The notes beneath the pieces are model-generated. The model was not told the DNA's origin. It searched no databases and saw only the letters and a list, made by a program, of their open reading frames with translations. Positions 21,869 to 33,661 of a DNA stretch of 64,000 nucleotides are shown here, piece by piece. How positions within the stretch are numbered: position 1 is the first letter of the stretch; the number at the start of each line of letters is the position of its first letter. The position numbers were made by a program, and so were the translations under genes. Source of the stretch: Xylogone sp. PMI_703 (taxonomy: Eukaryota > Ascomycota > Leotiomycetes); the NCBI GenBank assembly GCA_021399445.1, contig JAJTUQ010000016.1, forward strand, positions 124,001-188,000, written 5' to 3'.

Positions 21869-24357
21869 TTATAAATTACCGTTATCCCAAAACCCTAGAA
21901 AATATGGACTTGCATGGTCTCCTTGTTGAAAAAATAGATCTTGTGGAACATCCATAAACGATGAATTACTCAACATTGGAAGTTCTGTCCAAGCTATTAT
22001 ATCTGACTGCTGGCTTTGCTGCTGCAATGATGAAGATCTCTCTTCCGCCGGTGCTGAATAATATCGCGTACGGCGAGGATTTCGGCGAATCGTAAGATCT
22101 GAATACGGTGGCAGTTCTTGACCTCCATCAGACGTATCTACCTCACCCATAGGTCGATGAAAGATTTGCGTTTCGACAGTCTGCTCATCGTCTTCATCCT
22201 CGTCCTGACCTTGCACAAATGCAGGGTCGAATAATCCTCGGCCCAGTTTCTGATCCTGCTTGCTGAAGCTAGTATAGTCGAGAATACTCCACATCAGCGC
22301 GGTATTGATTGAGACCGTCCTGACATTAACATCCACTTCTCCAGAATACTTGTTCGTATGAAATGCTGATTGTACTAATTCTTCCAGTCTCTGATACTGC
22401 TCAGATTAAATTAATCATAATAATCTTATATTCTCAGATGGTGACCCACCTACCATTGAACGACACACTGGCCACACCGCCCCTAATTCTTCTACAAACT
22501 TGATACATTTGGCCAACTTTGTCTGGGCTAAACTGCGTACGCGACTATCCACCGTCCGGCAATAATAGAGATGTATAGTTGCTGCTATAGCCACTGTGTA
22601 GCCAATGAATGGATCTGAGATCTGGTACTCTTTTTCGATCACCATGTCAACTAGACGAACAGTCCAACTGGAATGAATAAACGCCATCTCAGATGAAGTC
22701 TTCCAGAAAGTATTGGGTACGGTCATCGTAATCGAATTATTATTAGGCCGCGAGGAGTATAGGAAAGGATGGTTCAGCACATTGTGGATAGCGTGGTATG
22801 TAAACTGTAGGTATAGCCATGGACTCCAAAATTCGCGGCTGCGCTGTAGCTCCTCGGTAGAATGTTCAGAAAATCGAGCGGCATCATAGCGGTAATATGT
22901 TGGAAATCTTGTCTCCAAGTCCATGAGATGGGCTCCTATTACGGCATACTCGGAATCTGGAGCCCATGGTGGTTTTGGATTGCCATCGGCGCAGTGCGCA
23001 ATATAATTTCTTACTTCTCTCCATAACGATGACTGCTGGATCATGTAGGTCCAGATCCCGCTGCGACTTGTCTGAGTTTCATTCACAAATTCTCTTGCCG
23101 TCAAGGGTGGTGGCTTGCTAAATTCCCAGGAGAGATCGCGTTTGGTGCCAACGTACCGCGGCTTTTCAATCTCTCCTAAGAGATTTAGCGTCATCGAGCG
23201 TGGCGCATAGAGATTGTTCAGAAGGTGTATGCTATAGAATATTCGCCTTTTCGCCTCCACAGCCGGAGAGTAATTGTCATTATGACGCTCCACATCCATA
23301 TCTGCACACCGAGACAAGGAGGTCGCGAGGCCGATATGTAACCATGCTAAGTGTGTATCTCTAGCTACGGAAGGCCTAAAAGTTAATACATGCTTGATAC
23401 ATCATCGCAGAATATTAAAATACCAACAAAGTTTGCAAACGCCAGCAAACATAAACTTTGAATTGTTGAGAGCTGAATGGCTCCCTGGCCAATCTTAAGC
23501 ATTATGTGGCTTCTTGCGATTTCGCTATACTTTTGAGATAATTCCTCAGAGTTACCTCCGAAATGAGGGTTATTCGATTACCGGGTAGAAAGTGCTAACA
23601 AGGAGAATATTAGCTCTTCCGGGTGGCGATCGACAGGGGGGTTCAAGTCATTCCTTTCAAAGAGCCACAATGGCTGTCGATGGCAGAACTGAAAATACAG
23701 TTGGATTGCCTCTAGTATTATGTCCTTTGGAGGCAAAGTGTCGGAACTACAACCATTGTTAACTTGAGCTTTCAGAGCTCAACAACAGGAGATATACTTT
23801 GATGATGTTACCACAGCTGGCCACGGGGATGGAAACGTATTAGGCGACATACAGTGATTTATTGACCGAGTTGTAGGATCCGATTTAGGGGAGCTGGGCT
23901 GGTTTTGAGGCTCTGGCCTAAGATGGCTAGTTAGATTACCGTGTATTCAATGGGTATATAATGCTCACACTGCCCTTTCTAGAACCAACTCCATCTTCTC
24001 CTCCAATTGAGCTAGCCGGCCTTCCTGCTCAGAGCGATGAATAATCCGGTGTGCTCCATTAGAATGAGCTGCTTACTAGATCAACTGCTCCACCAACGAG
24101 TGGTGAGAGATCGGATTCAGGCCGTGATTGGACATCACGACCAGAATAACAACAAACTTGGTGGAGTCTGGTACATGTTGAACACGCTGGCCGCTCTCCC
24201 GGACATCTAGTCTTCTTCCTCCTATAATCAGAAACCCAAGGTCAGAACATTACTATGAATCACGGGTATAAGTGTAAGAAGTTAAGATTTTGAACCTGCA
24301 ATTCTCACACGCTTGATGCATGCGCTTTGTGACGCGGGATCTACCTGCAAACGACAT
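21869..24357 (-). pseudogene. Zn2Cys6 transcription factor with one in-frame stop
   Basis: The ATG at 24357 starts MSFAGRSRVTKRM. Splicing the first intron restores the zinc cluster CENCRRKKTRCPGERPACSTC followed by TRLHQVC. A coiled-coil-like RLAQLEEKMELVLE, a Ser/Pro-rich linker and the fungal middle homology domain follow (LEAIQLYFQFCHRQPLWLF, later RRIFYSIHLLNN, YTVAIAATIHLYYCR). Several introns are needed. Between LLALSTR and SNNPHFGG the frame contains TAA (23578-23580), and I find no plausible intron that removes it. Conservation resumes at once in the same frame, so this is a single nonsense change (CAA to TAA would be a C-to-T transition) or an error. An acidic tail (QDEDEDDEQ) ends the protein. 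The gene may still make a truncated DNA-binding fragment. Confidence 0.7.
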
Positions 24358-25831
24358 GGCTGGGTATGGTCTTGGGGATCTGGTTAATTGATAGATAATA
24401 GCTAGATCGCCAACTAAACGGTGTCAACATGCAGAACGGGGTTTTCCGCGCACTAACCCCATCCTCGGCCATTAAAAATTTACTTCGGCCTATGCGGGTG
24501 GGTGGTGCTCTCACGATGCCACGAGTGTAACCGATTGCTTGATTTTCGGAATCATATCTACATTTCTTCCATCGATGAGATCACATTCAATTATTAAGGC
24601 GACTGAGTCTTTTATTAGAAGACTATGTATTGTTCCCTCCACCGGCCATAAATGCAACCTTTTCTGCAAACCGTATACCGACCGAATTTGTAACAGATCC
24701 TGTCCGACATGAGTCTTAGTGATGCTCTATTCGTCAAAGTTATGGTATCGACCACAGATCCAGTAACTTACGAGAGAGCTATCTTCGAATAAATTGGGCG
24801 TTTTGCCTATCTGAGCTAGTCGTTGTGATTGATTGACCGAAATATGATGATGTATTGAATGTAACATCATTTATCGCGATTCTTTTCCTTTACAAGTAAA
24901 ACGGACCTTACACAGTTAGTGCTATGACTAAGTGAAGCTTGTCTTAGCCGGTCACGTGCACGGACATATCTCCACAGCACTTTCTAACCCTTTCCTTCTT
25001 GCTGAAAAGGAGAAAATCCAGTTATAGAATATTATTCCTTTTTGTATATACAAGCTTCAGTTGTTAGTGCACAATATCTTAGAGGTTATCTGAGTTCCTC
25101 TCCTCAACTCCAAGCTATCCCGCGGCTACTTATGTACACTAACTACATGGCAATTCACCATTTTGTACTACTAGTTATCTTAACAAGAAGATATTACTTC
25201 TTTCATAAAGTTAGATTTCAATGTAACTGTTCAGAAGGTCTGCTTATCTAAAGGTAAAAGGCGGGGAAACAGTCGTGAAAATTAAAGTGATTCTAAAATC
25301 GAATACTTCCTTGATAAAGTATACATTAAATATCACAACGATTAAGAATATAAACTATACTAATAATTAGTATTATATTCTTTTAAAGGAAGCATTATGC
25401 TAGTTGGGTTTATCTGAAATTAGATCCGGTCTATCACGTGACTTGCTCCCGAATAGTTTTACTGAGACAACTAAATGTACATTATAACACATCTGGACTA
25501 TTATTATTTTACTCACAGTGACTACGAAATGATATAATATTAAGCTTAAGTCATGTTAACTTATTAGGCTTAACATGACGTTCTAAGTTAACTAATTTTC
25601 ATTAATCGATTAGTCATTTGTTTATCGGCTGTTATCAATGTCCCACTCTCAAGTCTCGATAGCTATATTTTTGAACAGGGGAAGTCAACAAGCATAACGC
25701 CGTAACTGATATCTCACCAGTCTTTCACCTCCGTTCCTGAATCTGAGCCTCCAATCTAGAGCCATATTTCTGTCTAGAGTTCCCTAGTTGGCTTAATTAT
25801 CCGCCTTATTGAGCCTCAGAGGCTCCTTATA
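24358..25831. other. Intergenic region, AT-rich in its right half
   Basis: Shared upstream region of the regulator and the oxidoreductase. From about 25250 to 25620 it is strongly AT-rich. Open frames inside it show no family similarity. Confidence 0.6.
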
Positions 25832-26948
25832 ATGTCTTCTCCAACTACTAACAAGCAGTGGGTAACCTCCCAAAGCGGCCTCGATGACCTTACACTTGTT
25901 GAAGGAGTGCTACCATCTCCTGGCCCTAATGAAGTCTTAGTCAAAATCTCTGCTGTTTCAATTAACTACCGTGATACCGAAGTTATCATGGGCCTTTATA
26001 ATCACCACAAAGCTATAAATAGTGTAGCGCAATCTCTTGTTCCCTGCTCTGACATGTGCGGTATTATTGTTAGCTCGAACTCTGCGAATTGGCAAATCAA
26101 TGATCGTGTCCTATCCATCTTCACCCAGACGCATCTCACAGGCCAGCTAAAGGAAGGGCATATGAAAAGTGGTCTTGGGCTTCCGTTACCGGGGGTATTA
26201 GCACAGCACAGAGTGTTCCCAGATTATGCGTTGGTCAGAGCCCCCGCGTATCTGAGTGACGAGGAGGCAGCAACATTACCCGTCGCAGGTGTGACTTCTT
26301 GGATGGCGATCAATGGGATGAGGCCCTTTGGACAACCGGGTGGACAGGGAGAAACCGTGCTTATACAAGGAACAGGAGGTGTCTCTATCAGTGGATTGCA
26401 GATCGCAAAAGCCAGTGGAGCTAAAGGTATAATCAATCTATACGCCTGGAGATGTCCTCTGACGTATGGCTCTCCTAGTGATCATCACGTCCTCTTCAGA
26501 TAAAAAGCTCGAGCAAGCCAGGAAGCTTGGTGCAGATATTACAATTAACTACCGCACAATTCCCGACTGGGACTACGAAGTGTTGAAAATGACGAACGGT
26601 GAAGGAGCAGATACTATATTCGAAAACGGAGGAGCAAACACACTACGGAAATCATTTGAATGCGTCGCGTTTGGGGGGCTGATAAACTGCATTGGATATC
26701 TTTCAGGAAAACAGGATACCTTAGAGGACAGGACTAATACGAACGTCCTGGCAATAAAAAGGAACGTTACTTTGAAAGGATTACTGAATGGACCTAAGGA
26801 TAGGTTTGAGGAAATGTTAAAGTTCTACGAAGAACATCAGATCAAGCCAGTGATCGACAAGGTGTTCGGATTTGAAGAAGCCAAAGAAGCATTAAAATAC
26901 TTGTTTTCGGGAGGGCATTTTGGAAAAGTTGTAATTAGGGTACATTGA
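25832..26948 (+). CDS. Zinc-type alcohol dehydrogenase / quinone oxidoreductase (MDR)
   Basis: Two exons around an intron at 26427-26478 give an intact 354-residue NAD(P)-dependent medium-chain dehydrogenase. The N-terminal GroES-like part has PGPNEVLVKISAVSINYRD and VPCSDMCGIIV. The nucleotide-binding part has AATLPVAGVTSW and VLIQGTGGVSISGLQIAKASGAK, joined by splicing to VIITSSSDKKLEQARKLGA. It lacks an obvious structural-zinc cysteine lobe and looks like the YogA/AdhP-type fungal group. It probably reduces a carbonyl or alkene. It is the only clear tailoring-type redox enzyme in the central region, so it is a candidate for the reductive step that follows PLP chemistry, as with such reductases in 6-alkyl-pipecolate pathways; this is inferred. 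Confidence 0.88.
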
Positions 26949-27352
26949 AATTTATCGTCGATTTTAGGTGTTAGATGGGCTATGTACATGCGCTTACATG
27001 ACGTAGAAGTCATTGATCCATGATCACAATGATAATATTGCTTAAAATTTATATTTAAAGCGTTGGAATAATTAGAATTAAATCGCTGCCGTCAGAGAAT
27101 ATAGTTATGTCAACTTTGTGAGTTGACAGTGAGCTGGGTACCCAAATTGAAAAAGACAGCTTCTAGGGGTTGCTGCAGCCCATCTCAGCTTGGTTCTAAC
27201 CCCGCATTGCGATACTATGTAGTCGATGGTCTCTGCGAGTTTGACATGACTAATAGCACCAAACCCGAAAGTGGCCGAGCACGCGAATCAGATATATAGT
27301 AATCATATATAATCCAGTAGCGCCCACTACCACCGAGTCTTTTGTTTGCTCA
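26949..27352. other. Intergenic spacer
   Basis: Terminator of the oxidoreductase and promoter of the next regulator. Nothing else is seen. Confidence 0.6.
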
Positions 27353-29032
27353 ATGCCTCTGCGCCAGCCCAAGCGTGTCACCCGCTCCTTTTCCGCCTGC
27401 TGGACCTGCCGCCGGCGACGCATTAAATGTGATGGTAGATGTCCTCGCTGCTCCCAGTGTATTAAGCACGGCGTCCGATGTGAGGGATACTCCATCCAAC
27501 TGGTCTGGGTTGACCCCAAAACTGGAACCTATCCTCCTCAGTCTCGCCGTGTCCTAAATCCACAGAGTACTTGGCTTGGCCGGCTGATTCTGGATGATCT
27601 GGAGGTGGACCATTTAATCAGCGATATTTCTGCAGACGAGTGCCGTTGTGACGTCCATCATCCGGACATCAATCCGTTCCTCTGCTTTAATGTTGCAGAT
27701 TCGGGGAAAGATGAGATTCCCAGTTCCGAAGCCAGCATATGCCGGAGTGTTTCCTCTCTAATTCGTTTGCATAACAATAGCTCGGAAGAGAGCTTCCTGT
27801 TCCATCACTTCATCAGCCAAGTTGCGTCTCTCATGGTCCCGGTAGATAAGGATACAAATCCATGGAGATCAGTGTATCCAAGAATAGCATTGCAAGGTCT
27901 AGCAGACTCATCCCGCGGTTTATACCATGCACTTCTTGCACAATCTGCATTTAATGTCGCAAATTTATACAGAAGTAATAACTACGAAAAATACCACTTC
28001 TATCAGTCGGAAGCACTCAAACAATTTGGGGTGTCCTTGCACCAACTAAGGGATTGCCTGAGAGCCCAAAATGTGGATTACAATAGTTGTATGGCAACAC
28101 TTTATACATTGATGATTATAGGCGTAAGTCTGTCGGACCTCGGATCGATAGGAAATTCAGTACTTATTCACCACTAGTCTTACGATACAGATGTATCCCA
28201 ATGGAGACTGCACTTCCAAGGTGCCGCAGCCATGGTTATGAAGCATATGCAACATCAACCTTGGCTAAATTGTAGTAACGCTTGGGTCATCTCTCAAAGT
28301 CTAGCACTCTCATTTGAAATTGCACAAACAGCGGATATGGGCACAGAGCGATTTTCACCACTAACCAACTTTCTTTTTGAAGCAGTGGCATCAAAAGATA
28401 AGTTCGGTTTCACAATTGGAGCAAATGGCAATATTCTTCGCATCATATCTTTAATTCGTCAACTCTCAGAGCATATGCAACAGGGTTACATCCTGGGTGA
28501 CCTGGAGGATCAAATCCAAGAAATGATGCTAGCACTAACGATTGACATTGATGACCCGCCCCCGACATCAAACAGGACAGCCCTTGATGAACCTTCAAAC
28601 TTAACAACGTACGCGGAGAGAGTTCAATACTTGGAAAAATTACATATTCGAATTTTTCGCAATGCAACAATAATCTATCTCCATCGGGCTCTCCTTAATG
28701 CGCCTCCAGTTTCAATTGCCAAATATATATCCGCTGTTCTGCAGGATACGATGACTTTTCTTCGTCTTAACGGTGGAAGTATATCCATGTGGCCGGTATT
28801 CATCGCTGCAACTGAGGCTTCCAGCCCAGCAGACCGGGAAATGGTCCGATACTGGATGGAATTCTCAAAGCGCCTTGGGATTCAGAGCAGGGAAAGTGCA
28901 CACAAAATAATTGAAGGGGTGTGGAAATTACGAGATAAGGAGGCAATGGCGACAAATTCGAATCCTGACAGTGTTGCAATCGATTGGAGAACTATCCGGC
29001 GAGCAATTGCTGTTGACATTCTTCTTTTGTAA
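27353..29032 (+). CDS. Zn2Cys6 transcription factor (fungal_trans_2 type)
   Basis: Intact after removal of one intron (28124-28177); 541 residues. The zinc cluster lies close to the N-terminus: CWTCRRRRIKCDGRCPRC then SQCIKHGVRC. The remainder matches the fungal_trans_2 architecture of Uga3/Arg81-like regulators, including PRIALQGLADSSRGLYHALLAQSA, WRLHFQGAAAMV and a C-terminal RYWMEFSKRLGIQS. This subgroup often controls nitrogen or amino-acid metabolism. It is tandem with the MDR gene and convergent with the dehalogenase-like gene only 61 bases away. Confidence 0.9.
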
Positions 29033-29093
29033 AATTATTCCTGGAAGCTAGTTATTTTTAGCTAATTATATATGAACCCTCTGACAAGCTTAT

Positions 29094-29864
29094 TCAGCCA
29101 TCAAATGCTTTCTCAACCGCCTTTGCCATATCTCCAAGTGTCTCATATGTTGCTCCTAAATTTATCCGAGTCTTTACTGCTTCCAAGTCTCCCATGTCCA
29201 TACTACCGCCTCCTCTAGAGATCCATACACCTGGGTTAAATTTGAGCTCCGCTGCCGGGACATGGTCAAATGTCAAACTCTGTGCAGTATGACAGATTTC
29301 GCTCTTGCTGATCCCAAAATCCTCTTGCACATGAGATACTAGGTATTCGAAGTTCTTCTTGTCAGGTTTATAAGACCCAATGTCTTCAGCAGTGTAGATG
29401 GCATCAAATTTCACCCCATTTAGTGGCCCCTTTAAAGTGGCACCGAAAGATTCGCGGTCTACGTTACTGAGTGCAACTAGCTTATATCGCTTTCCCAGTG
29501 ACTGCATCGCTGCCACGGTGTCGGGAAACGCTGGCCACTTGCCAATCGCACCACCAAAACTCAGTGCCTCATCCTTCGTGATCGGCACGTTTAGTTCGGT
29601 AGCTAGGCGTTCATACACCATAGATAACAAAGTTGAGTATTTCTCAAACGGATGGCTCTTCTCTACATCATGTTCGTTGGCTGCATAACGTAGAAGAAGA
29701 TGGGCTCTGATATCTTCAAGACTTTTCTCCCACAAGGGGTGAGCCTTAGGTAAGCGACCGAGGAGAGGAGCTAATTCTTTGAATATTCCAGTTTCCCAGT
29801 CGATAAGAGTTGCATAGATGTCAAAAGATAATGCTTTATAGGAGGTAAGGTTAAATTCGGCCAT
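29094..29864 (-). CDS. HAD-superfamily hydrolase, 2-haloacid dehalogenase-like
   Basis: 256-residue single-exon protein. HAD motif I with the nucleophile is SFDIYATLIDWETGI, motif II is ALSNVDRESF, the lysine of motif III is in SYKPDKKNF, and an aspartate lies in FDHVPAAELKF. The cap region matches type II haloacid dehalogenases. Fungal members of this group are mostly uncharacterised and may act on phosphorylated or halogenated small acids. No halogenase is visible here, so true dehalogenation is doubtful. Intact, and probably cytosolic. Confidence 0.88.
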   Translation of the reverse strand: MAEFNLTSYKALSFDIYATLIDWETGIFKELAPLLGRLPKAHPLWEKSLEDIRAHLLLRYAANEHDVEKSHPFEKYSTLLSMVYERLATELNVPITKDEALSFGGAIGKWPAFPDTVAAMQSLGKRYKLVALSNVDRESFGATLKGPLNGVKFDAIYTAEDIGSYKPDKKNFEYLVSHVQEDFGISKSEICHTAQSLTFDHVPAAELKFNPGVWISRGGGSMDMGDLEAVKTRINLGATYETLGDMAKAVEKAFDG

Positions 29865-30892
29865 GACTGTCGTTTCGTAGTTCGTGGGATATGGCTAAAA
29901 CAAGGCTCAACTATGAAACTGGAAGAATCTTTAGCAGAGATTTGGGCTACGATTTGATGACACGAAGTAAACCATAGAAGGTTTAAATACAGACATTTCT
30001 GCACTCGACTCCTTACCTCGTGCTATTACAGAAGAATATTCGATGCAAAGGCACTACTACCAAATCAGGTTAGACCGATAGTGGAAAGGAAACTCACGAC
30101 GAATTACTGTGTAAAACCGTGGCGTGGATTCGGCTTTTCAACTCCTTCTCTTGGCAAAAAGAAAGCCCAATCCAAACACGCCCATGCTACTTCTGTATGT
30201 CAGTACCCTTACTACTGCACTTGTATCCCAGCAACCCAAACTTTACCCGGAAAGCCTTTTCGCCTGACAAAAGCTCCCCTTGTCAATTTATTACAGCCAG
30301 GCAAAAGGAAGTCGAAGCTACTTTTCAAAAGCTCCTTTTGCTCCTCACCCCACCTTTTTGACTTTTTTTTATGGGCTACATGTCATGGAATGATTAGCCT
30401 ATCTCTCCGTTTTGCCTTCTCAAAACATCTTTGTTTCTGACCGTTGAAACATTGGATATAGTCTGCCGTGCATAAGGTTTCCTTACCCACTCAATAGTAA
30501 CGGGGCTTCTTGCCAGCACTGTGTGGTTGCTCATAGCTTATGCTGATATGGTACACTATGCCTCGCAAATCGCGACTTCACCACAGTAAAGAACATGTGC
30601 CATCCTGAGCTCGCAAAGCTCTTAAAAAACGGAGAGCCAATCCGACCGCTTGAATTACCTGAATTAACACGGACGACGGACGAAATGCTCATCCAACGGA
30701 TCATCCGAAGGACGTAAGTCCGCATGCCGAGATGCAGCCGTCGCCACACAACACAAGACATCGGCCATCGTCCTCGATCTCCTTTGTGGCCGATCTTTTC
30801 CAGCAGGGCATGTAAAATATGGTTGCTGTTAGAATATAAGGAACTCATACTTCATGTAATCATCTGTTACACACGAGCAGCCTGACGTAATC
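29865..30892. other. Intergenic region between dehalogenase-like gene and regulator
   Basis: About 1 kb of divergent upstream sequence. Open frames at 30081-30440 and 30531-30848 lack similarity to any family I know and are not called as genes. Confidence 0.6.
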
Positions 30893-33183
30893 ATGGCAGA
30901 GGAAGAGCTGCGGAAGATGGCTCGGAAAGGGACGACAAGTTGCATGGAGTGTAAGTGAAGAATATCGCCGGTGTCCATCCACAGCCACTGTATTTCTGAT
31001 ACACAAAGCCAGGCCGACGCCGCAAACTTCGATGCATTCGGGACCCCGAGGGTGTTCTCCGGTGCCGAAGGTGTGAAGAACGCGGCTCAGAATGCACTCC
31101 GCAGACATACAGCTCTCAACCACGTCACGCCCATGGTTTACCTTCACGACATCGAATATCCCAATTGGAAGCACAGGTTGCTGGCTTAACCAAGGCTGTA
31201 CAGGCTATTGAATCCAGGCTTGGGTATCAGATTACCCAACACTCGACGCCAGTTCCTGCTCCGCCAGAGCCAAAACACGAAACCGATGAGTCTGACGAAG
31301 ATTCTACTATTTCAGAAGTATTGGGAACAGAGCAACCATCTCAGCTTCGCTCGCTTTTCCACAATGACTGGATCAGTATAAATCCGAACCAGGACGGAGA
31401 ACGGTGCGGCGAACGCAAGGTAAAGGAATCTGCTCATCTGCTGGATCTGTCAAGAAAAGTACTGCAAAAATTAATTCCACCGAAAGAAGACATAGCGGGC
31501 CTTGTCAAATTTTCATCATCATCCAGTTGGCTCGAGCTGTTTCATACCCTTCTTCCCCATCCATACGCTGCCAGGTCTGAGCATGAATTATGTGAAAGCT
31601 ATAATGGCATGCTTATGCCGGATGTTGATGCTATTAGATTGGCGTCGTGGCTCCTTACTATTGCCATTACAGTTCAGCAGATCCCCGGGGAGTACTATAG
31701 TCCGACCGCTCGGCCTAGGAATGTTCAAAAGTACTCAAGGTTTTCTCGAGCAGTTGCTGAGGCAGTAGAGAGAACAATCCTTCTTCATGAGAGATTGCTA
31801 TGCTCACCGCAGGGCGTAGGAATGGGTATGAATTACTGCCGACTGTAAGTCTCGACTATTCTATGCGAGTGACCCTCCACCTCTACCCATCTCCCTCTAA
31901 CTAAAGATCCTTACAGGCAACTGAGTCTGGGAAATTTTCAAAAGGCGTGGCTTCGATTGCGGAGTATTGTGGGAATTGCGACACTGATGGGTCTACCCAA
32001 GGCATCCCAAGTTGTCCAGTTCAACAGGGCGAACGGAATCACCAGCGACGAGATCCAGCTCCACGAGGCTCAGTTGTGGGAAACACTCTGTTTTGCGGGT
32101 GGCCTATCTGGGATGATAAATAACCTCCCGCCCTCAATCAGCCCCTATCAGCAGATACAACCTCAGACGTTGGTCGTAGATGGCGTTGTCCAACCCCGGG
32201 AATACCTTTGTAGATTGACCGGTCTCATTACCAAGATCCAATACCGAGACGATTTGAGCGTAGCCCAAGGGTCGTGTCCAGAGCTCCACACATCTACTTT
32301 AGATCTTGACAGGCAGATCCGAGTGCTTGCTTCAGAGGTCCCCAGGTCTTGGTGGACTGTAAATGAGATACAAATTGATGCTAGACATGTAGCCCAGTTC
32401 TTTCACAATTGTGTACTTATGAGGATCCACTTACCCTTCGCTATGCGACAAGATCCTAACGAGGAGTATATCTACAACCTCTTGACCTGTAGAGATACGT
32501 GTGAGGAAGTGGCGACCCGGTATCAATTCATTCGTGCGGAGTTACCATGTGGAATCTTTTTGGGGCCGGTCCTAGATCTTCAAGCATTTATAGCTACAGT
32601 TGTCCTTCTACTTACATCTAAGAGTTCAGCTTCGAGAAACCTTTCTAATTTGCGAATTAACAAAGATAAAACTGACAAGCTGGTTGCTCAAGTAGTCAAA
32701 ACAATGGACGAAAAGTCGGCACAGAGTGGTGGTTCCAATTTCGGTCAGCATAGCGTTACTGCAATACGTTCACTGACCAAACTACTTCAACAAGACGAGA
32801 AGGCTCCCAATAACGATCAAGAATTGACATTGAGAATTCCACTCCTTGGAAAGATTCGTATCCGACCAAATATCCCTGTCCAGCAGACATTTAATTTCAA
32901 CAAGCCAACATCAGCCCCGGTTCCCCCAGACTCTGAATTACCTTGGAGACCCGATGAGCATGTTACTCTCCAGAAACGCGAGCAAATGCCTCTCGATTCT
33001 AATAGTCATGTGGCATCTCAGTCTGAGATGCATCAAGGTTGGCAATGGGAGCCACTCACATGGTCGGCTGGAGACCATTATAATCAGTTCTTCCAAGATG
33101 TTCTGATGGGAGAGGGCCTCGATCAGTTGGGCGTACTACAGAACAACTACCAATTTAATGAATTCGAGTTTATCAGTGGATGA
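30893..33183 (+). CDS. Zn2Cys6 transcription factor
   Basis: Introns 30951-31012 and 31845-31916 restore one protein of about 718 residues. The zinc cluster is very N-terminal: CMECRRRKLRC, IRDPEGVLRC, RRCEERGSEC. It is followed by QLEAQVAGLTKAVQAIESRL, a short coiled coil for dimerisation. The middle homology region includes LWETLCFAGGLSGMI and ends in a Trp/Phe-rich tail. No break. It is convergent with the acetyltransferase-like gene (478-bp gap) and closest to the acetyltransferase/PLP/ligase/exporter group, so it is the likely regulator of that group. Confidence 0.88.
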
Positions 33184-33661
33184 TATGTATGTGCTACAGT
33201 CTGAACGTTATTGTCCTGAGCATATAACAGCATTTACTCTGTCGGGCTCCGGTTGAGTAGGATTTCCTGATTTCTCCATAAGCACCCTAATATCAAGCCT
33301 AGATATCTTCTCTCATTACACATAAGATATATTAGATATCCAACATAGGGCAAATAATGGTAATGATACTGCTACATTAATAGTCTTGCTATTCGGCCTT
33401 AAAATCAATAAACAGCTGCTTACTGCCGGAGTCTAGGCTTCAAGATAATACGAAGCTCAGGTACACTCATAGTAAAACTATCTAATCTTCCGACAGCAAA
33501 TTTCTTACCGTCCTCCCCGGGGGGATAGCTAAGGTCATAATCAATTGCTACTCAATGACAAAACTTGAGTTTTACTTGTAGCAAACTCTTATAAAAACTT
33601 GTGCACGTGATCATCACCCACAAACTTCAACCCCTCAACTTCTTATAATCTAGCCTTAATA
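33184..33661. other. Convergent intergenic spacer
   Basis: 3' regions of the regulator and of the acetyltransferase-like gene. No gene is seen. Confidence 0.6.

Noticed and set aside
25042..25251. Small open frame of 69 residues
   Set aside because: No conserved motif, no homology I can name, and it lies in an AT-rich spacer.
29094..29864. True haloacid dehalogenase tied to a halogenated product
   Set aside because: Motifs support the fold only; no halogenase or halogen-related gene is in the window.
30081..30440. Open frame of 119 residues upstream of the regulator
   Set aside because: Low-complexity, Ser/Pro/Phe-rich translation without recognisable domain; it overlaps another equally long frame, so it is probably chance.
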